Counted from the first letter of the stretch, positions 1 to 5,641 are shown. The stretch: DNA of 7,784 bases from Candidatus Treponema excrementipullorum (GCA_018883625.1 JAHLFV010000063.1:1-7784); one strand, 5' to 3'. Made by a program: numbers and translations. Notes: a model not told the origin generated them from the sequence alone.

Positions 1-43
1 GCAAGATAGGCTCCAAGAAATTTTTCTGGCTTACTGTCAGTAC
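1..43. repeat. Diverged direct repeat, copy 1 (paralogue pair)
   Basis: Bases 1-43 match 802-844 at 40 of 43 positions. Both encode the same segment (TDS-PEK-LGAYLA) of the two ArdC-N-like paralogues on the minus strand. Confidence 0.85.
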
Positions 44-509
44 ATTCAATAACAATGGACGTTTTATTTCTTTCTGACAACTTTTTTATATGTGCCAATT
101 TCTCATTTAAATTGGCAGAATGTGAGGCTACTGCTGAAGTAGGGAAGACGTGGTATACCGTAAGCCTTGTTCCGGCCGGTGCATCCTTATTGTAAGATGT
201 TAAAGTAAAGCTTTTCTCACCTTTTTTAATTGCACTGCCAAGTTTTTGTGCTTGTTCGTATGTGATGACAGAAGCATCTTTTCTGGACATTTTATCAAGT
301 TCAACTTGAGCTACCAGCTGGTTCAAACCTTTAAAAACCTTTCCGGATGCAGCAGAACGGACTACCGGACGTGGGGTAAGTATAATAACGTTGTTTACTG
401 CTTTTGAGTTTTTTTCATTCGGCAAAAAAGGGGCTGTCCCTGTTTTTACCGCTTCATATAATTTTTCAACATTCTGTTCATGGTATTTTATTTTTTTTTC
501 TTGATTCAT
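1..509 (-). CDS. ArdC-N-like protein, stand-alone paralogue of the neighbouring composite protein's C-terminal module (3' end beyond window)
   Basis: The frame is open from an ATG at 509 to the left edge, giving 169 complete codons; the C-terminus is missing. SD AAGGGGA lies 5 bases before the ATG. The protein matches the C-terminal module of the composite gene along its whole length, about half identical by eye. Shared motifs: GTAPF (24-28), ILTPRP (43-48), KGLNQL (60-65), a YEQAQ..G segment (84-91), KKGEKS (95-100), VYHVF (118-122) and the edge motif FLGAYL. The order 'GTAP, GxN-L, sequence-A-x-x-G-x-x-x-KKG' resembles the N-terminal ssDNA-binding domain of ArdC antirestriction proteins. 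No HExxH metallopeptidase motif is visible, though the end is cut off. It lies 36 bases downstream of the composite gene with no terminator between, so probably co-transcribed. The paralogy is seen directly; the ArdC assignment is inference from motif memory. Confidence 0.8.
   Translation of the reverse strand, partial: MNQEKKIKYHEQNVEKLYEAVKTGTAPFLPNEKNSKAVNNVIILTPRPVVRSAASGKVFKGLNQLVAQVELDKMSRKDASVITYEQAQKLGSAIKKGEKSFTLTSYNKDAPAGTRLTVYHVFPTSAVASHSANLNEKLAHIKKLSERNKTSIVIECTDSKPEKFLGAYL
424..457. repeat. 34-base identical direct repeat, copy 1
   Basis: Identical to 1246-1279 over 34 bases with no synonymous difference. It encodes the EAVKTGTAPF motif of the paralogue, whereas the flanking codons have diverged strongly. 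Confidence 0.9.
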
Positions 510-545
510 ATATTCCCCTTTTCCCTGCTGGTTAAAACGTCATTT

Positions 546-1334
546 TTAAAAGACCATCTCCATATCACTCTGTGGACTCTTTTTCTGCTGTCCTTGTTTG
601 TGTTGTTCTTGGCTTTTTTCCCATGTACTGAAATTTTTTTTCAAAATTTCTGACTTGACCATTTGTGCAGAACGGACCACATCAAAAACTGCTGTATGTT
701 TTTTTTCGCTGATACTTTTTTCAATTAGGCTTTGAAAGTTCTTTTGAAATGTTTCTACAGTTTTACGGTCTGTCTCCAAAACAGAACCGGATGCACTGGC
801 TGCAAGATAGGCTCCAAGATATTTTTCCGGATTACTGTCAGTACAGACGATTGCTTTGCTCCATGGTTTTTCTTTGTTCAACTCATTGTTTTTATAAAGC
901 TGTTCTTTAATGACATCCTTATTTGCAACGCTACCGGCTGAAAATACGTGGTATACCTTTGAGCGTTCATTGTCTTTATCATATCCGGTCAGAAGGATGC
1001 TTTTTGAACCTTTTTTTATATAAGTTCCGGCGGCCTTGGCATCCTCAAAACTTAATACTGTCTGAGCTTTGGAACCCATATTATCAAGTTCAATTTGTGC
1101 TGAAAGTTGGTTCACTCCCTTTAATAAATTACCTTTGACGGTACGAACGGCAGGACGGGGAGTGAGGATAATTTTATCGTTATCCTCTATGTAGTTTCCC
1201 GGATTTTTTACCTCGTTGTTTTCGCCCACAACAGCCTCTTTCAAGAAAAAAGGGGCTGTCCCTGTTTTTACCGCTTCATGCAATTTTTCGATTTGTTGCT
1301 GATAGTACGGTGTTTTCTTTTCTGTTTGTTCCAT
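546..1334 (-). CDS. Possible internal in-frame product: the ArdC-N-like module alone (262 aa)
   Basis: Codon 674 of the composite gene is an ATG at 1334-1332, preceded by AAGGAG at 1348-1343 with 8 bases between. This is a textbook SD spacing and a stronger SD than that of the full gene. The resulting protein starts MEQTEKK and aligns from its first residues with the stand-alone paralogue (MNQEKK). Two readings fit: a separate gene was fused to the upstream gene by loss of a stop codon and kept its old start signal, or both a long and a short protein are still made. The SD and ATG are seen; use of this start is inference. Confidence 0.5.
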   Translation of the reverse strand: MEQTEKKTPYYQQQIEKLHEAVKTGTAPFFLKEAVVGENNEVKNPGNYIEDNDKIILTPRPAVRTVKGNLLKGVNQLSAQIELDNMGSKAQTVLSFEDAKAAGTYIKKGSKSILLTGYDKDNERSKVYHVFSAGSVANKDVIKEQLYKNNELNKEKPWSKAIVCTDSNPEKYLGAYLAASASGSVLETDRKTVETFQKNFQSLIEKSISEKKHTAVFDVVRSAQMVKSEILKKNFSTWEKSQEQHKQGQQKKSPQSDMEMVF

Positions 1335-3353
1335 ATTTTTTTCTCCTTGTATGGTTTGTTTTGGGATTTTTGTATGTTCATTTTCAGCTATAAACTGTTC
1401 TTTAATGCTTTTTCCAAACTGTGTTTGTGTATACTTTTGAGCTACATTTCTAAGACTTTCTTTAAATTCTTTTGGAAAGTTATATTTGTTTGGAGTGGCA
1501 TATTCACAATCTTTGTATGTTATAAAGTTCTGTGATAATGAATCTGTGGCAAGAAACTCTTCTTTACCAAGATGGTCAAAGCGATATTCTAATTCAAGTT
1601 TCCCCGGAGACCGGATATCCATAACGGAAGGTTGAATATTAAGTGTTGATCTTACTGCCTTTTCATCACATGAATATTTGAAACTCAGGAAAGAAACTTC
1701 CTTACTGTCTGCAAAACAACATGCATTATAATCTTTGACAGTAAGAGACCATTCTTCAACTCGTGTTTGTTTTTGGGTTTTTATATGTTCATGTATAGGT
1801 GGCTCTTCAATATTCTTTTCAAGAAGCTCTTCTTCTCGTATATGTCTTGATTCAAATAAGATGTTAGGATCTTTTGCTATCTTTATTTTTATTTCCTGTT
1901 CAGCAAATTTCTTAAAATCATCGAATGTTTTGTTTTTATCTGATGGGTCATATACGTCAATATAAATTTCCCATCTTGATGCAGGTGTTACACGGTATTC
2001 TTTCGTGTCCCAGTCATATGCAAAATATTTCTTTCCATCCGGAGATCTGACATGACCACTACCATCACTATAATGTATCCAGGTCCATATCTCCTCTTTG
2101 TTTTTTACGTTTTGGTTTTGAGCTTGTTCATTTATTCCCATAAAATTTTCCTTTTTTTGTGTTACAAAGCTAACTGCTTTGTTTAATTGCTCTTGAGATT
2201 GAATTGTTGAAAAGCCTGATTTTTCCGATAGAATTTCTCGTACAACATCTGAAATTTCATATACATCTTCAAAAGATGCGTATTGCTTTAGTGTGTCAGT
2301 ATCCTGTTCATGTATGGCTTTAAATATTTTTTCTGCGTAAAAGCGTGCGTCGTCTTCGTACACTGCATCCCAAGCAAAGGAAGCATGGATTTTTCTATAT
2401 ATGGAATAAAACTCTTTTTGTTGGGCGTAAAAGCTAAATTCTTGTGTAAAAACATCATTGACAGAACCAAACTTACCCAGTATAGTGTCTATGGAATCCA
2501 AGCAGTGTATGTCTGATGAAATTCGGGCATCTTGGCTACTCACTTCGGCGAGATCGATTCGCCGTTGGGTGCTCAAGGCTTGGATTTTTTCTTTATTACC
2601 ATAAATCATCTTTCCTTGTTCAACCCAATGCAGCCACTGGTAGTCGTCTTTGGGAAACAATCCCCTGATGTTTGATACTTCATAGCCACTCATTTTTTTA
2701 TTAAACGATATACCTGCCAAAAAGTGTTTTTCGTCCTGCGTAATATCGACAATGACATTTTGTATGTCATTGTTTCCGCTTCGTGCATAATCAAATACTG
2801 CAATAGGTGTTTGTAATGCTTTATCAAGACCTTTTATATTAAGGGGTGAAAATGGGTGATTTTCCTGAGTTGATTTTTGTTTTAATCGTGATGATGTAAG
2901 TGTTATAACATTTTTCTCCGGGAAACCGCATTTTTTAAGTATTTCTCCGGGAAGTCCTAAAAAGAAAACATGATTATCAGGAAGTTCCCCACGGACAAAA
3001 GCTTCTATTTCTCTGTCAAAGCGACTTTCTTCTTGCAGTCTTTTGAGGTAATCGTTGATTGTTCCGCTTTTATCCGGAGTAATAGGAGTGTAATCTATAG
3101 ATGTATCTAAGATATCCTTGTCATGGAGGAGATTGAAAACAGCGTCTTCTCTCCAGTTAAAATCAGGATGAGAAACATATTCGATAAGAACAGTTTTTGA
3201 TGTGGAATAAGGGGATTGATACTCTTTGATACCCGTTACTTTTATTTCATTTTCAAAAACCGACAGAATATCATCCAAATATCCTTGTTCGATTTCATTG
3301 GTAGGTTCAAAGGGTTTTATCGTTTCATAATTTGTTTTGTTGTACTCAGACAC
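546..3353 (-). CDS. Composite polyvalent-type protein: MuF-C-like region, unknown modules, C-terminal ArdC-N-like module (935 aa)
   Basis: The start is GTG at 3353, with AGGGAAAGG 7 bases upstream; no ATG lies in frame before the upstream stop. Modules by residue: 1-110 unassigned; 112-275 resembling the phage MuF C-terminal BECR-type domain (FLGLPGEIL, NHPF with H166, PIAVFDYA, VIVDI, then the basic segment to RIDLAEV); 310-400 helical; 421-496 Trp- and Tyr-rich (WTWIHYSDGSG, YFAYDWDT, WEIYID); 500-530 charged linker; 531-645 unassigned; 682-855 ArdC-N-like; 856-935 helical, Lys/Gln-rich tail. There is no signal peptide or membrane segment, so it should be cytosolic or delivered. Large multidomain proteins of this sort (polyvalent proteins) are known from phages and conjugative elements, where they are thought to protect incoming DNA. 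Domain names are by eye and unverified; the catalytic state of the MuF-C-like part is unknown. The coding frame itself is certain. Confidence 0.9.
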   Translation of the reverse strand: MSEYNKTNYETIKPFEPTNEIEQGYLDDILSVFENEIKVTGIKEYQSPYSTSKTVLIEYVSHPDFNWREDAVFNLLHDKDILDTSIDYTPITPDKSGTINDYLKRLQEESRFDREIEAFVRGELPDNHVFFLGLPGEILKKCGFPEKNVITLTSSRLKQKSTQENHPFSPLNIKGLDKALQTPIAVFDYARSGNNDIQNVIVDITQDEKHFLAGISFNKKMSGYEVSNIRGLFPKDDYQWLHWVEQGKMIYGNKEKIQALSTQRRIDLAEVSSQDARISSDIHCLDSIDTILGKFGSVNDVFTQEFSFYAQQKEFYSIYRKIHASFAWDAVYEDDARFYAEKIFKAIHEQDTDTLKQYASFEDVYEISDVVREILSEKSGFSTIQSQEQLNKAVSFVTQKKENFMGINEQAQNQNVKNKEEIWTWIHYSDGSGHVRSPDGKKYFAYDWDTKEYRVTPASRWEIYIDVYDPSDKNKTFDDFKKFAEQEIKIKIAKDPNILFESRHIREEELLEKNIEEPPIHEHIKTQKQTRVEEWSLTVKDYNACCFADSKEVSFLSFKYSCDEKAVRSTLNIQPSVMDIRSPGKLELEYRFDHLGKEEFLATDSLSQNFITYKDCEYATPNKYNFPKEFKESLRNVAQKYTQTQFGKSIKEQFIAENEHTKIPKQTIQGEKNMEQTEKKTPYYQQQIEKLHEAVKTGTAPFFLKEAVVGENNEVKNPGNYIEDNDKIILTPRPAVRTVKGNLLKGVNQLSAQIELDNMGSKAQTVLSFEDAKAAGTYIKKGSKSILLTGYDKDNERSKVYHVFSAGSVANKDVIKEQLYKNNELNKEKPWSKAIVCTDSNPEKYLGAYLAASASGSVLETDRKTVETFQKNFQSLIEKSISEKKHTAVFDVVRSAQMVKSEILKKNFSTWEKSQEQHKQGQQKKSPQSDMEMVF
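802..844. repeat. Diverged direct repeat, copy 2 (paralogue pair)
   Basis: Partner of 1-43 with three mismatches, inside the composite gene. Together with the 34-base identity at 424-457 and 1246-1279 it shows that the two modules arose by duplication. Confidence 0.85.
1246..1279. repeat. 34-base identical direct repeat, copy 2
   Basis: Partner of 424-457, encoding EAVKTGTAPF of the composite protein (residues 693-702). Confidence 0.9.
1343..1348 (-). promoter_or_regulatory. Strong internal Shine-Dalgarno site before in-frame ATG 1334
   Basis: AAGGAG on the minus strand, followed by an A-rich 8-base spacer and ATG. It encodes part of the linker around QGEKN (669-673) in the long protein, just before the ArdC-N-like module. 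In AT-rich DNA purine runs are common, but this one sits exactly at a module boundary that is also the start point of the paralogous gene. Confidence 0.6.
2529..3020 (-). other. MuF C-terminal-like (BECR-type) region of the composite protein
   Basis: Residues 112-275. It begins with a charged helix and GELPDNHVFFLGLPGEIL, then a Gly-Phe-Pro turn, a beta-like ITLTSSRL, a Lys plus NHPF segment (H166), a PIAVFDYA strand, the strands NVIVDI and HFLAGISF, and IRGLFP. This order of 'LGxPxxIL, Hxx, PxxVF, VxVDI, SxY/IRG' resembles the domain at the C-terminus of phage MuF proteins, predicted to share the barnase/EndoU/colicin/RelE fold. The match is from memory of the family pattern; a profile search is needed to confirm it. 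Confidence 0.5.
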
Positions 3354-3378
3354 ATAGTATCCTTTCCCTGCTTGATTT

Positions 3379-3407
3379 ATAATAACATAACATTTCTTTA
3401 TTGTAAA
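3379..3407 (-). promoter_or_regulatory. Predicted sigma70-type promoter for the composite gene
   Basis: On the minus strand a -35 TTTACA (3407-3402) is separated by 17 bases from a -10 TATTAT (3384-3379), each five of six to consensus. Transcription would begin near 3372, leaving a leader of about 19 bases that holds the AGGGAAAGG SD (3368-3360) before the GTG at 3353. Good geometry, but the region is AT-rich, so chance similarity cannot be excluded. Confidence 0.55.
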
Positions 3408-3429
3408 TATATGAGATTGGTGTTATTAT
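3401..3429 (+). promoter_or_regulatory. Candidate promoter for the plus-strand gene at 3436, possibly leaderless
   Basis: TTGTAA (3401-3406, four of six), 17 bases, TATTAT (3424-3429, five of six). Initiation about 7 bases downstream would fall at or next to the ATG at 3436, which has no SD. The site overlaps the -35 of the divergent minus-strand promoter, so the two directions might compete for polymerase. Confidence 0.35.
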
Positions 3430-3435
3430 CAAAAT

Positions 3436-3906
3436 ATGGAACTTATTCAGGTACAAATTCCCGGCATCTACGACAAACAACCTGATGTATTTGCAGAGGG
3501 TAATTTAATTTCTATGTCCGGAGATAAAGAATTGGGGTATTTGCTAACTTTTAATGCTCAAGATATTCTCATCATTTTCTATTACTTTTCTATTCATCGA
3601 GTTGCGTATATAACAGCATCTGCTACTGTACCTGTTAATGGAAGACCTGCATATTTGGAGTTTGTAAATCGTCCCAGGATAATTTTAGCACAACTTACAG
3701 GCAGGAGCTTTGACCGGTTTAAAAGAGCTTTGTATCTTCTAAAAAAGAAAGAAGCTCAATTCTATTCTTTAAGTTGGATTTTTTGGCTTCGTTTTGCTCA
3801 TTTAATGCGTTCAAATAAGAATTCTCAAAATAATATTCAGCAGCTAGTAGAAATGTTCAAACAAAATGATGAAGCTGTCATACCAGAAAACTCTGAAATT
3901 GAATAA
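3436..3906 (+). CDS. Unknown 156-aa protein upstream of the PilZ gene
   Basis: I do not recognise this family. The start is the first ATG after the in-frame stop at 3412-3414. It has no convincing SD; the upstream bases are a candidate promoter, so the message may be leaderless. The N-terminal 30 residues are polar. A hydrophobic patch covers 34-60 (LGYLLTF..DILIIFYYF) and alternates like buried strands or a helix rather than a clean membrane span. Residues 86-106 are a basic helix (RSFDRFKRALYLLKKK), followed by an aromatic segment 109-124 (FYSLSWIFWLRF). The C-terminus from 126 is Asn/Gln/Glu-rich and probably disordered. It is 38 bases upstream of the PilZ-domain gene on the same strand, so co-transcription and a shared role are plausible but unproven. 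Confidence 0.8.
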   Translation: MELIQVQIPGIYDKQPDVFAEGNLISMSGDKELGYLLTFNAQDILIIFYYFSIHRVAYITASATVPVNGRPAYLEFVNRPRIILAQLTGRSFDRFKRALYLLKKKEAQFYSLSWIFWLRFAHLMRSNKNSQNNIQQLVEMFKQNDEAVIPENSEIE

Positions 3907-3944
3907 ATTTTTTTAAGATTTTTAAGAAAAATAAGAAGGTTCGT

Positions 3945-4631
3945 ATGATAAAAGGTGATGTTTTAAAAAAATTGAATATTGAAAATGTATGTATGAAACG
4001 AAGAGGGCAGGAGACCATAATTCCTGTTTCAGTTTGTGCTCTCTATTCTCAATATTGGTATGTGTTATCAGCTGAACCCCTTTTTGACTCTATGGACTTA
4101 TCCTTATTGTTTGAAAATAATCTTATTACTCTGTCTGTTCTGTGTGAGCCTATAGAGTATGAGAATATACAATGCTACAAAGTTGTGTTCACTAATGAAC
4201 TTCCGGAAGAATTACATCGACACATAACAGAGTATCTTTCTTTGGAAAATAGACTGGAGAGAAGAAAGGAAGAAAGATATGATGTCGGTATAAAGTCACA
4301 GGCATGGAAGGCTTTTGGATTTAAAAATCCATTACAAAAAGTATACCTTGATAAACATTATGTGATGGATTGTGCAATAGTCAATGTATCGGTACATGGT
4401 GCTTTAATTATTGCACAAAAAAACTCTTTAATTCCCAGGGAAAGTGTCATTACTTTGTGTATGTCTTTTAAAGATCCGCAAGAAACAATTTTGGAAAAAG
4501 CTCTTGTTGTCAGCATGGACTGTCCGGCGCCAAAATTATTCAAATACTCATTAAATCTCGTTTCTCCCGGTATTGCTTGGAAGGAAAGGATAGCTCATTA
4601 CATTGATTTTTTATATCTTAACGAAAATTAA
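3945..4631 (+). CDS. PilZ-domain protein, predicted c-di-GMP receptor (228 aa)
   Basis: The ATG at 3945 is preceded by AAGAAGG (3933-3939) with a 5-base gap. The C-terminal half is a PilZ domain with both signature elements: RxxxR at R107-R111 (RKEER) and N/DxSxxG at N147-G152 (NVSVHG), followed by beta strands ending near 205 and an amphipathic C-terminal helix containing W212. PilZ domains bind cyclic di-GMP through exactly these residues, and both motifs are intact, so binding is likely. The N-terminal 100 residues are an additional beta-rich domain (VSVCALY, YWYVLSAE, ITLSVLCEPIEY) of the kind that often precedes PilZ in YcgR-like proteins; I cannot name it. No signal peptide or membrane segment is present. 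The output partner is unknown; the adjacent genes at 3436 and 4652 are the first candidates. Confidence 0.88.
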   Translation: MIKGDVLKKLNIENVCMKRRGQETIIPVSVCALYSQYWYVLSAEPLFDSMDLSLLFENNLITLSVLCEPIEYENIQCYKVVFTNELPEELHRHITEYLSLENRLERRKEERYDVGIKSQAWKAFGFKNPLQKVYLDKHYVMDCAIVNVSVHGALIIAQKNSLIPRESVITLCMSFKDPQETILEKALVVSMDCPAPKLFKYSLNLVSPGIAWKERIAHYIDFLYLNEN

Positions 4632-4651
4632 AAAATATAATACAATGACAT

Positions 4652-5134
4652 ATGTTTAAATTATTATGCGATGAAAAAGAAGTAACTTATGGGCAGCGTT
4701 ATTTATTAAACCTCCTTGAAGAAAGAAAATTTTCTGCTTTCTGTCGTGATAATAGCTTAAAATTTGAATATACATACACTATTGCAATAGGGGGGAATTT
4801 ACCTCAATTACCTTTAATATATAAACTTCGTAATATTATACATCCGGTTTTATGGTTTTACACAGAACAGGAAGATAAACCGGAAGAAAGACTGTATAAA
4901 GATTATCATCCTGAGAATACTATAACCAATGACGGTGATCAGTGGGATTATACTCAATCTATAGGATTCCGGAAATTCCAGAAGATTGAGAATTTGAAAT
5001 CATGGTCGATAGAAAATGGATTTTCGTACGTCAGCATGTGGATTATTGCTACAGGAAGGAGAAATCCTTCCTATGCAAAAATAAAGCAGTTGAAAAACTT
5101 TGTATATCCATCAGACTGGTTTTTTAATGAGTAG
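4652..5134 (+). CDS. Small protein with two tandem HTH-like modules (160 aa)
   Basis: The protein contains an internal duplication with an exact 88-residue offset and no gaps. Residues 44-72 match 132-160 at A45/A133, G47/G135, P51/P139, I56/I144, L59/L147, N61/N149, P65/P153, W68/W156, F69/F157 and E72/E160. Each copy has a helix, a short turn, a 'G-x-x-x-P' element and a helix ending 'L-R/K-N-x-x-x-P-x-x-WF'. Copy 2 (LKSWSIENGF, then ATGRRNPS) resembles the recognition part of Cro/C1-type helix-turn-helix domains, suggesting DNA binding by a two-headed protein. The 75-110 linker is acidic and polar. No SD precedes the ATG, which lies 20 bases after the PilZ stop, so translational coupling is possible. 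The duplication is directly visible; the HTH call is inference. Confidence 0.82.
   Translation: MFKLLCDEKEVTYGQRYLLNLLEERKFSAFCRDNSLKFEYTYTIAIGGNLPQLPLIYKLRNIIHPVLWFYTEQEDKPEERLYKDYHPENTITNDGDQWDYTQSIGFRKFQKIENLKSWSIENGFSYVSMWIIATGRRNPSYAKIKQLKNFVYPSDWFFNE
4721..4867 (+). repeat. Protein-level tandem module, copy 1 (residues 24-72)
   Basis: Aligns without gaps to residues 112-160 of the same protein. It lacks the RR of copy 2 (GGNLP against GRRNP), so it may have lost DNA contacts. The nucleotide sequences have diverged, so the duplication is old. Confidence 0.7.
4985..5131 (+). repeat. Protein-level tandem module, copy 2 (residues 112-160)
   Basis: Second copy, ending the protein with PSDWFFNE. 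It retains the GRRNPS element typical of turn regions next to recognition helices, so it is the likelier DNA-contacting copy. Confidence 0.7.
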
Positions 5135-5151
5135 TTCTATTTTCTTTTTTC

Positions 5152-5193
5152 TTGCAAACAGTGAATATCTTTGGTACTATAGTCTTATATAAT
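5152..5193 (+). promoter_or_regulatory. Candidate promoter region for the lipoprotein gene
   Basis: TTGCAA (5152-5157) lies 17 bases before TACTAT (5175-5180), each four of six to consensus. A perfect TATAAT also occurs at 5188-5193 but has no -35 at normal spacing. The 77-base gap after the preceding gene, wider than the gaps between the genes upstream, supports an independent promoter here, but which -10 is used is uncertain. Confidence 0.35.
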
Positions 5194-5211
5194 ATATTTG
5201 AGGAGATGGAT

Positions 5212-5625
5212 ATGAAAAAAATATCTGTGACAATGTTGTTTGTTTTGGCTCTCGCTTTGCTTGTAGGCTGTACTAATGCAGCTACTGGTGGTACAGGAAG
5301 TGGTTCTGAAACTGAAAACGATTATCTTGCCCCATTGCTCGGTACATGGAAGACAGAAGGTTATGACGAAGGAAAATTTGTAACTTTCACTTTTGGTGGA
5401 ATAACTAATACAGGACGTGCTTCTTACACATTTACCAGAACGGATATGTCTATGACTCTTCAGCAAGAGGGGAAGGATATGCAATATGACGATGGAAAAG
5501 TAGAAGGGGCAGATGAATCTTATATTTATATCGGGAATGGTAAAAATTCATATAAGTTTGCACAAGAAAATGGGGAAGCAGTTCTCTGGTTAGGGACAGT
5601 GGGACCACTTTACAAATCAAAGTAA
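5212..5625 (+). CDS. Predicted small lipoprotein with calycin-like GTW motif (137 aa)
   Basis: The start is ATG 5212, with AGGAG at 5201-5205 and a 6-base gap; the frame is open further upstream to a TTG at 5152, but that start has no SD and would bury the signal peptide. Residues 1-19 are a lipoprotein signal: MKK, a hydrophobic core, then LVGC with the lipidated cysteine at 20. A Gly/Ser/Thr-rich linker (24-35) follows, then a compact beta-rich domain from LLGTWKTEG onward with alternating strands (VTFTFGG, ASYTFTR, SMTLQQ, SYIYIG, SYKFAQ, AVLWLG). The early GxW and the overall pattern recall small lipocalin-like lipoproteins, but ligand and function are unknown. It should be anchored to a membrane and face the periplasm or the cell surface. 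The gene ends just before a strong terminator. Confidence 0.85.
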   Translation: MKKISVTMLFVLALALLVGCTNAATGGTGSGSETENDYLAPLLGTWKTEGYDEGKFVTFTFGGITNTGRASYTFTRTDMSMTLQQEGKDMQYDDGKVEGADESYIYIGNGKNSYKFAQENGEAVLWLGTVGPLYKSK

Positions 5626-5641
5626 AAAATAAATCTTATTA

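Larger units (their letters stand above)
789..1310 (-). other. ArdC-N-like domain of the composite protein
   Basis: Residues 682-855. Motifs in order: GTAPF (698-702), ILTPRP (729-734), KGVNQL (745-750), SFEDAKAAG (768-776), KKGSKS (780-785), VYHVF (800-804) and KYLGAYL (844-850). ArdC N-terminal domains typically show a GTAPW start, a GxN-L element and a 'G-x-x-V/I-x-KG' element; here the aromatic after P701 is F702 rather than W. No zinc-peptidase HExxH follows, so only the DNA-binding half of an ArdC would be present. Confidence 0.55.

Noticed and set aside
732..2516. Several open frames of 60-85 codons on the plus strand opposite the composite gene
   Set aside because: They overlap a long well-supported minus-strand gene, are rich in Phe, Cys and Leu from antisense AT-rich codons, and have no SD or domain motif.
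3216..3485. 89-codon plus-strand frame across the divergent promoter
   Set aside because: It overlaps the start of the composite gene and the divergent promoter region, runs into the 156-aa gene in another frame, and its composition looks non-coding.
3907..3944. A/T-only inverted repeat after the 156-aa gene as a terminator
   Set aside because: Stem has no GC pairs and would be unstable; the SD of the PilZ gene lies within the same gap, so readthrough is more likely.
4636..4641. Perfect TATAAT just upstream of the 160-aa gene
   Set aside because: No -35 element at usual spacing; probably chance in an AT-only stretch.
5152..5211. Extended lipoprotein start at TTG 5152
   Set aside because: No SD before it, and the extra 20 residues would displace the signal peptide. 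ATG 5212 has AGGAG at good spacing and gives MKK plus a lipobox.
5185..5484. 99-codon minus-strand frame opposite the lipoprotein gene
   Set aside because: It is antisense to a gene with clear SD, signal peptide and lipobox; its Ser/Cys/His-rich composition is typical of shadow frames.
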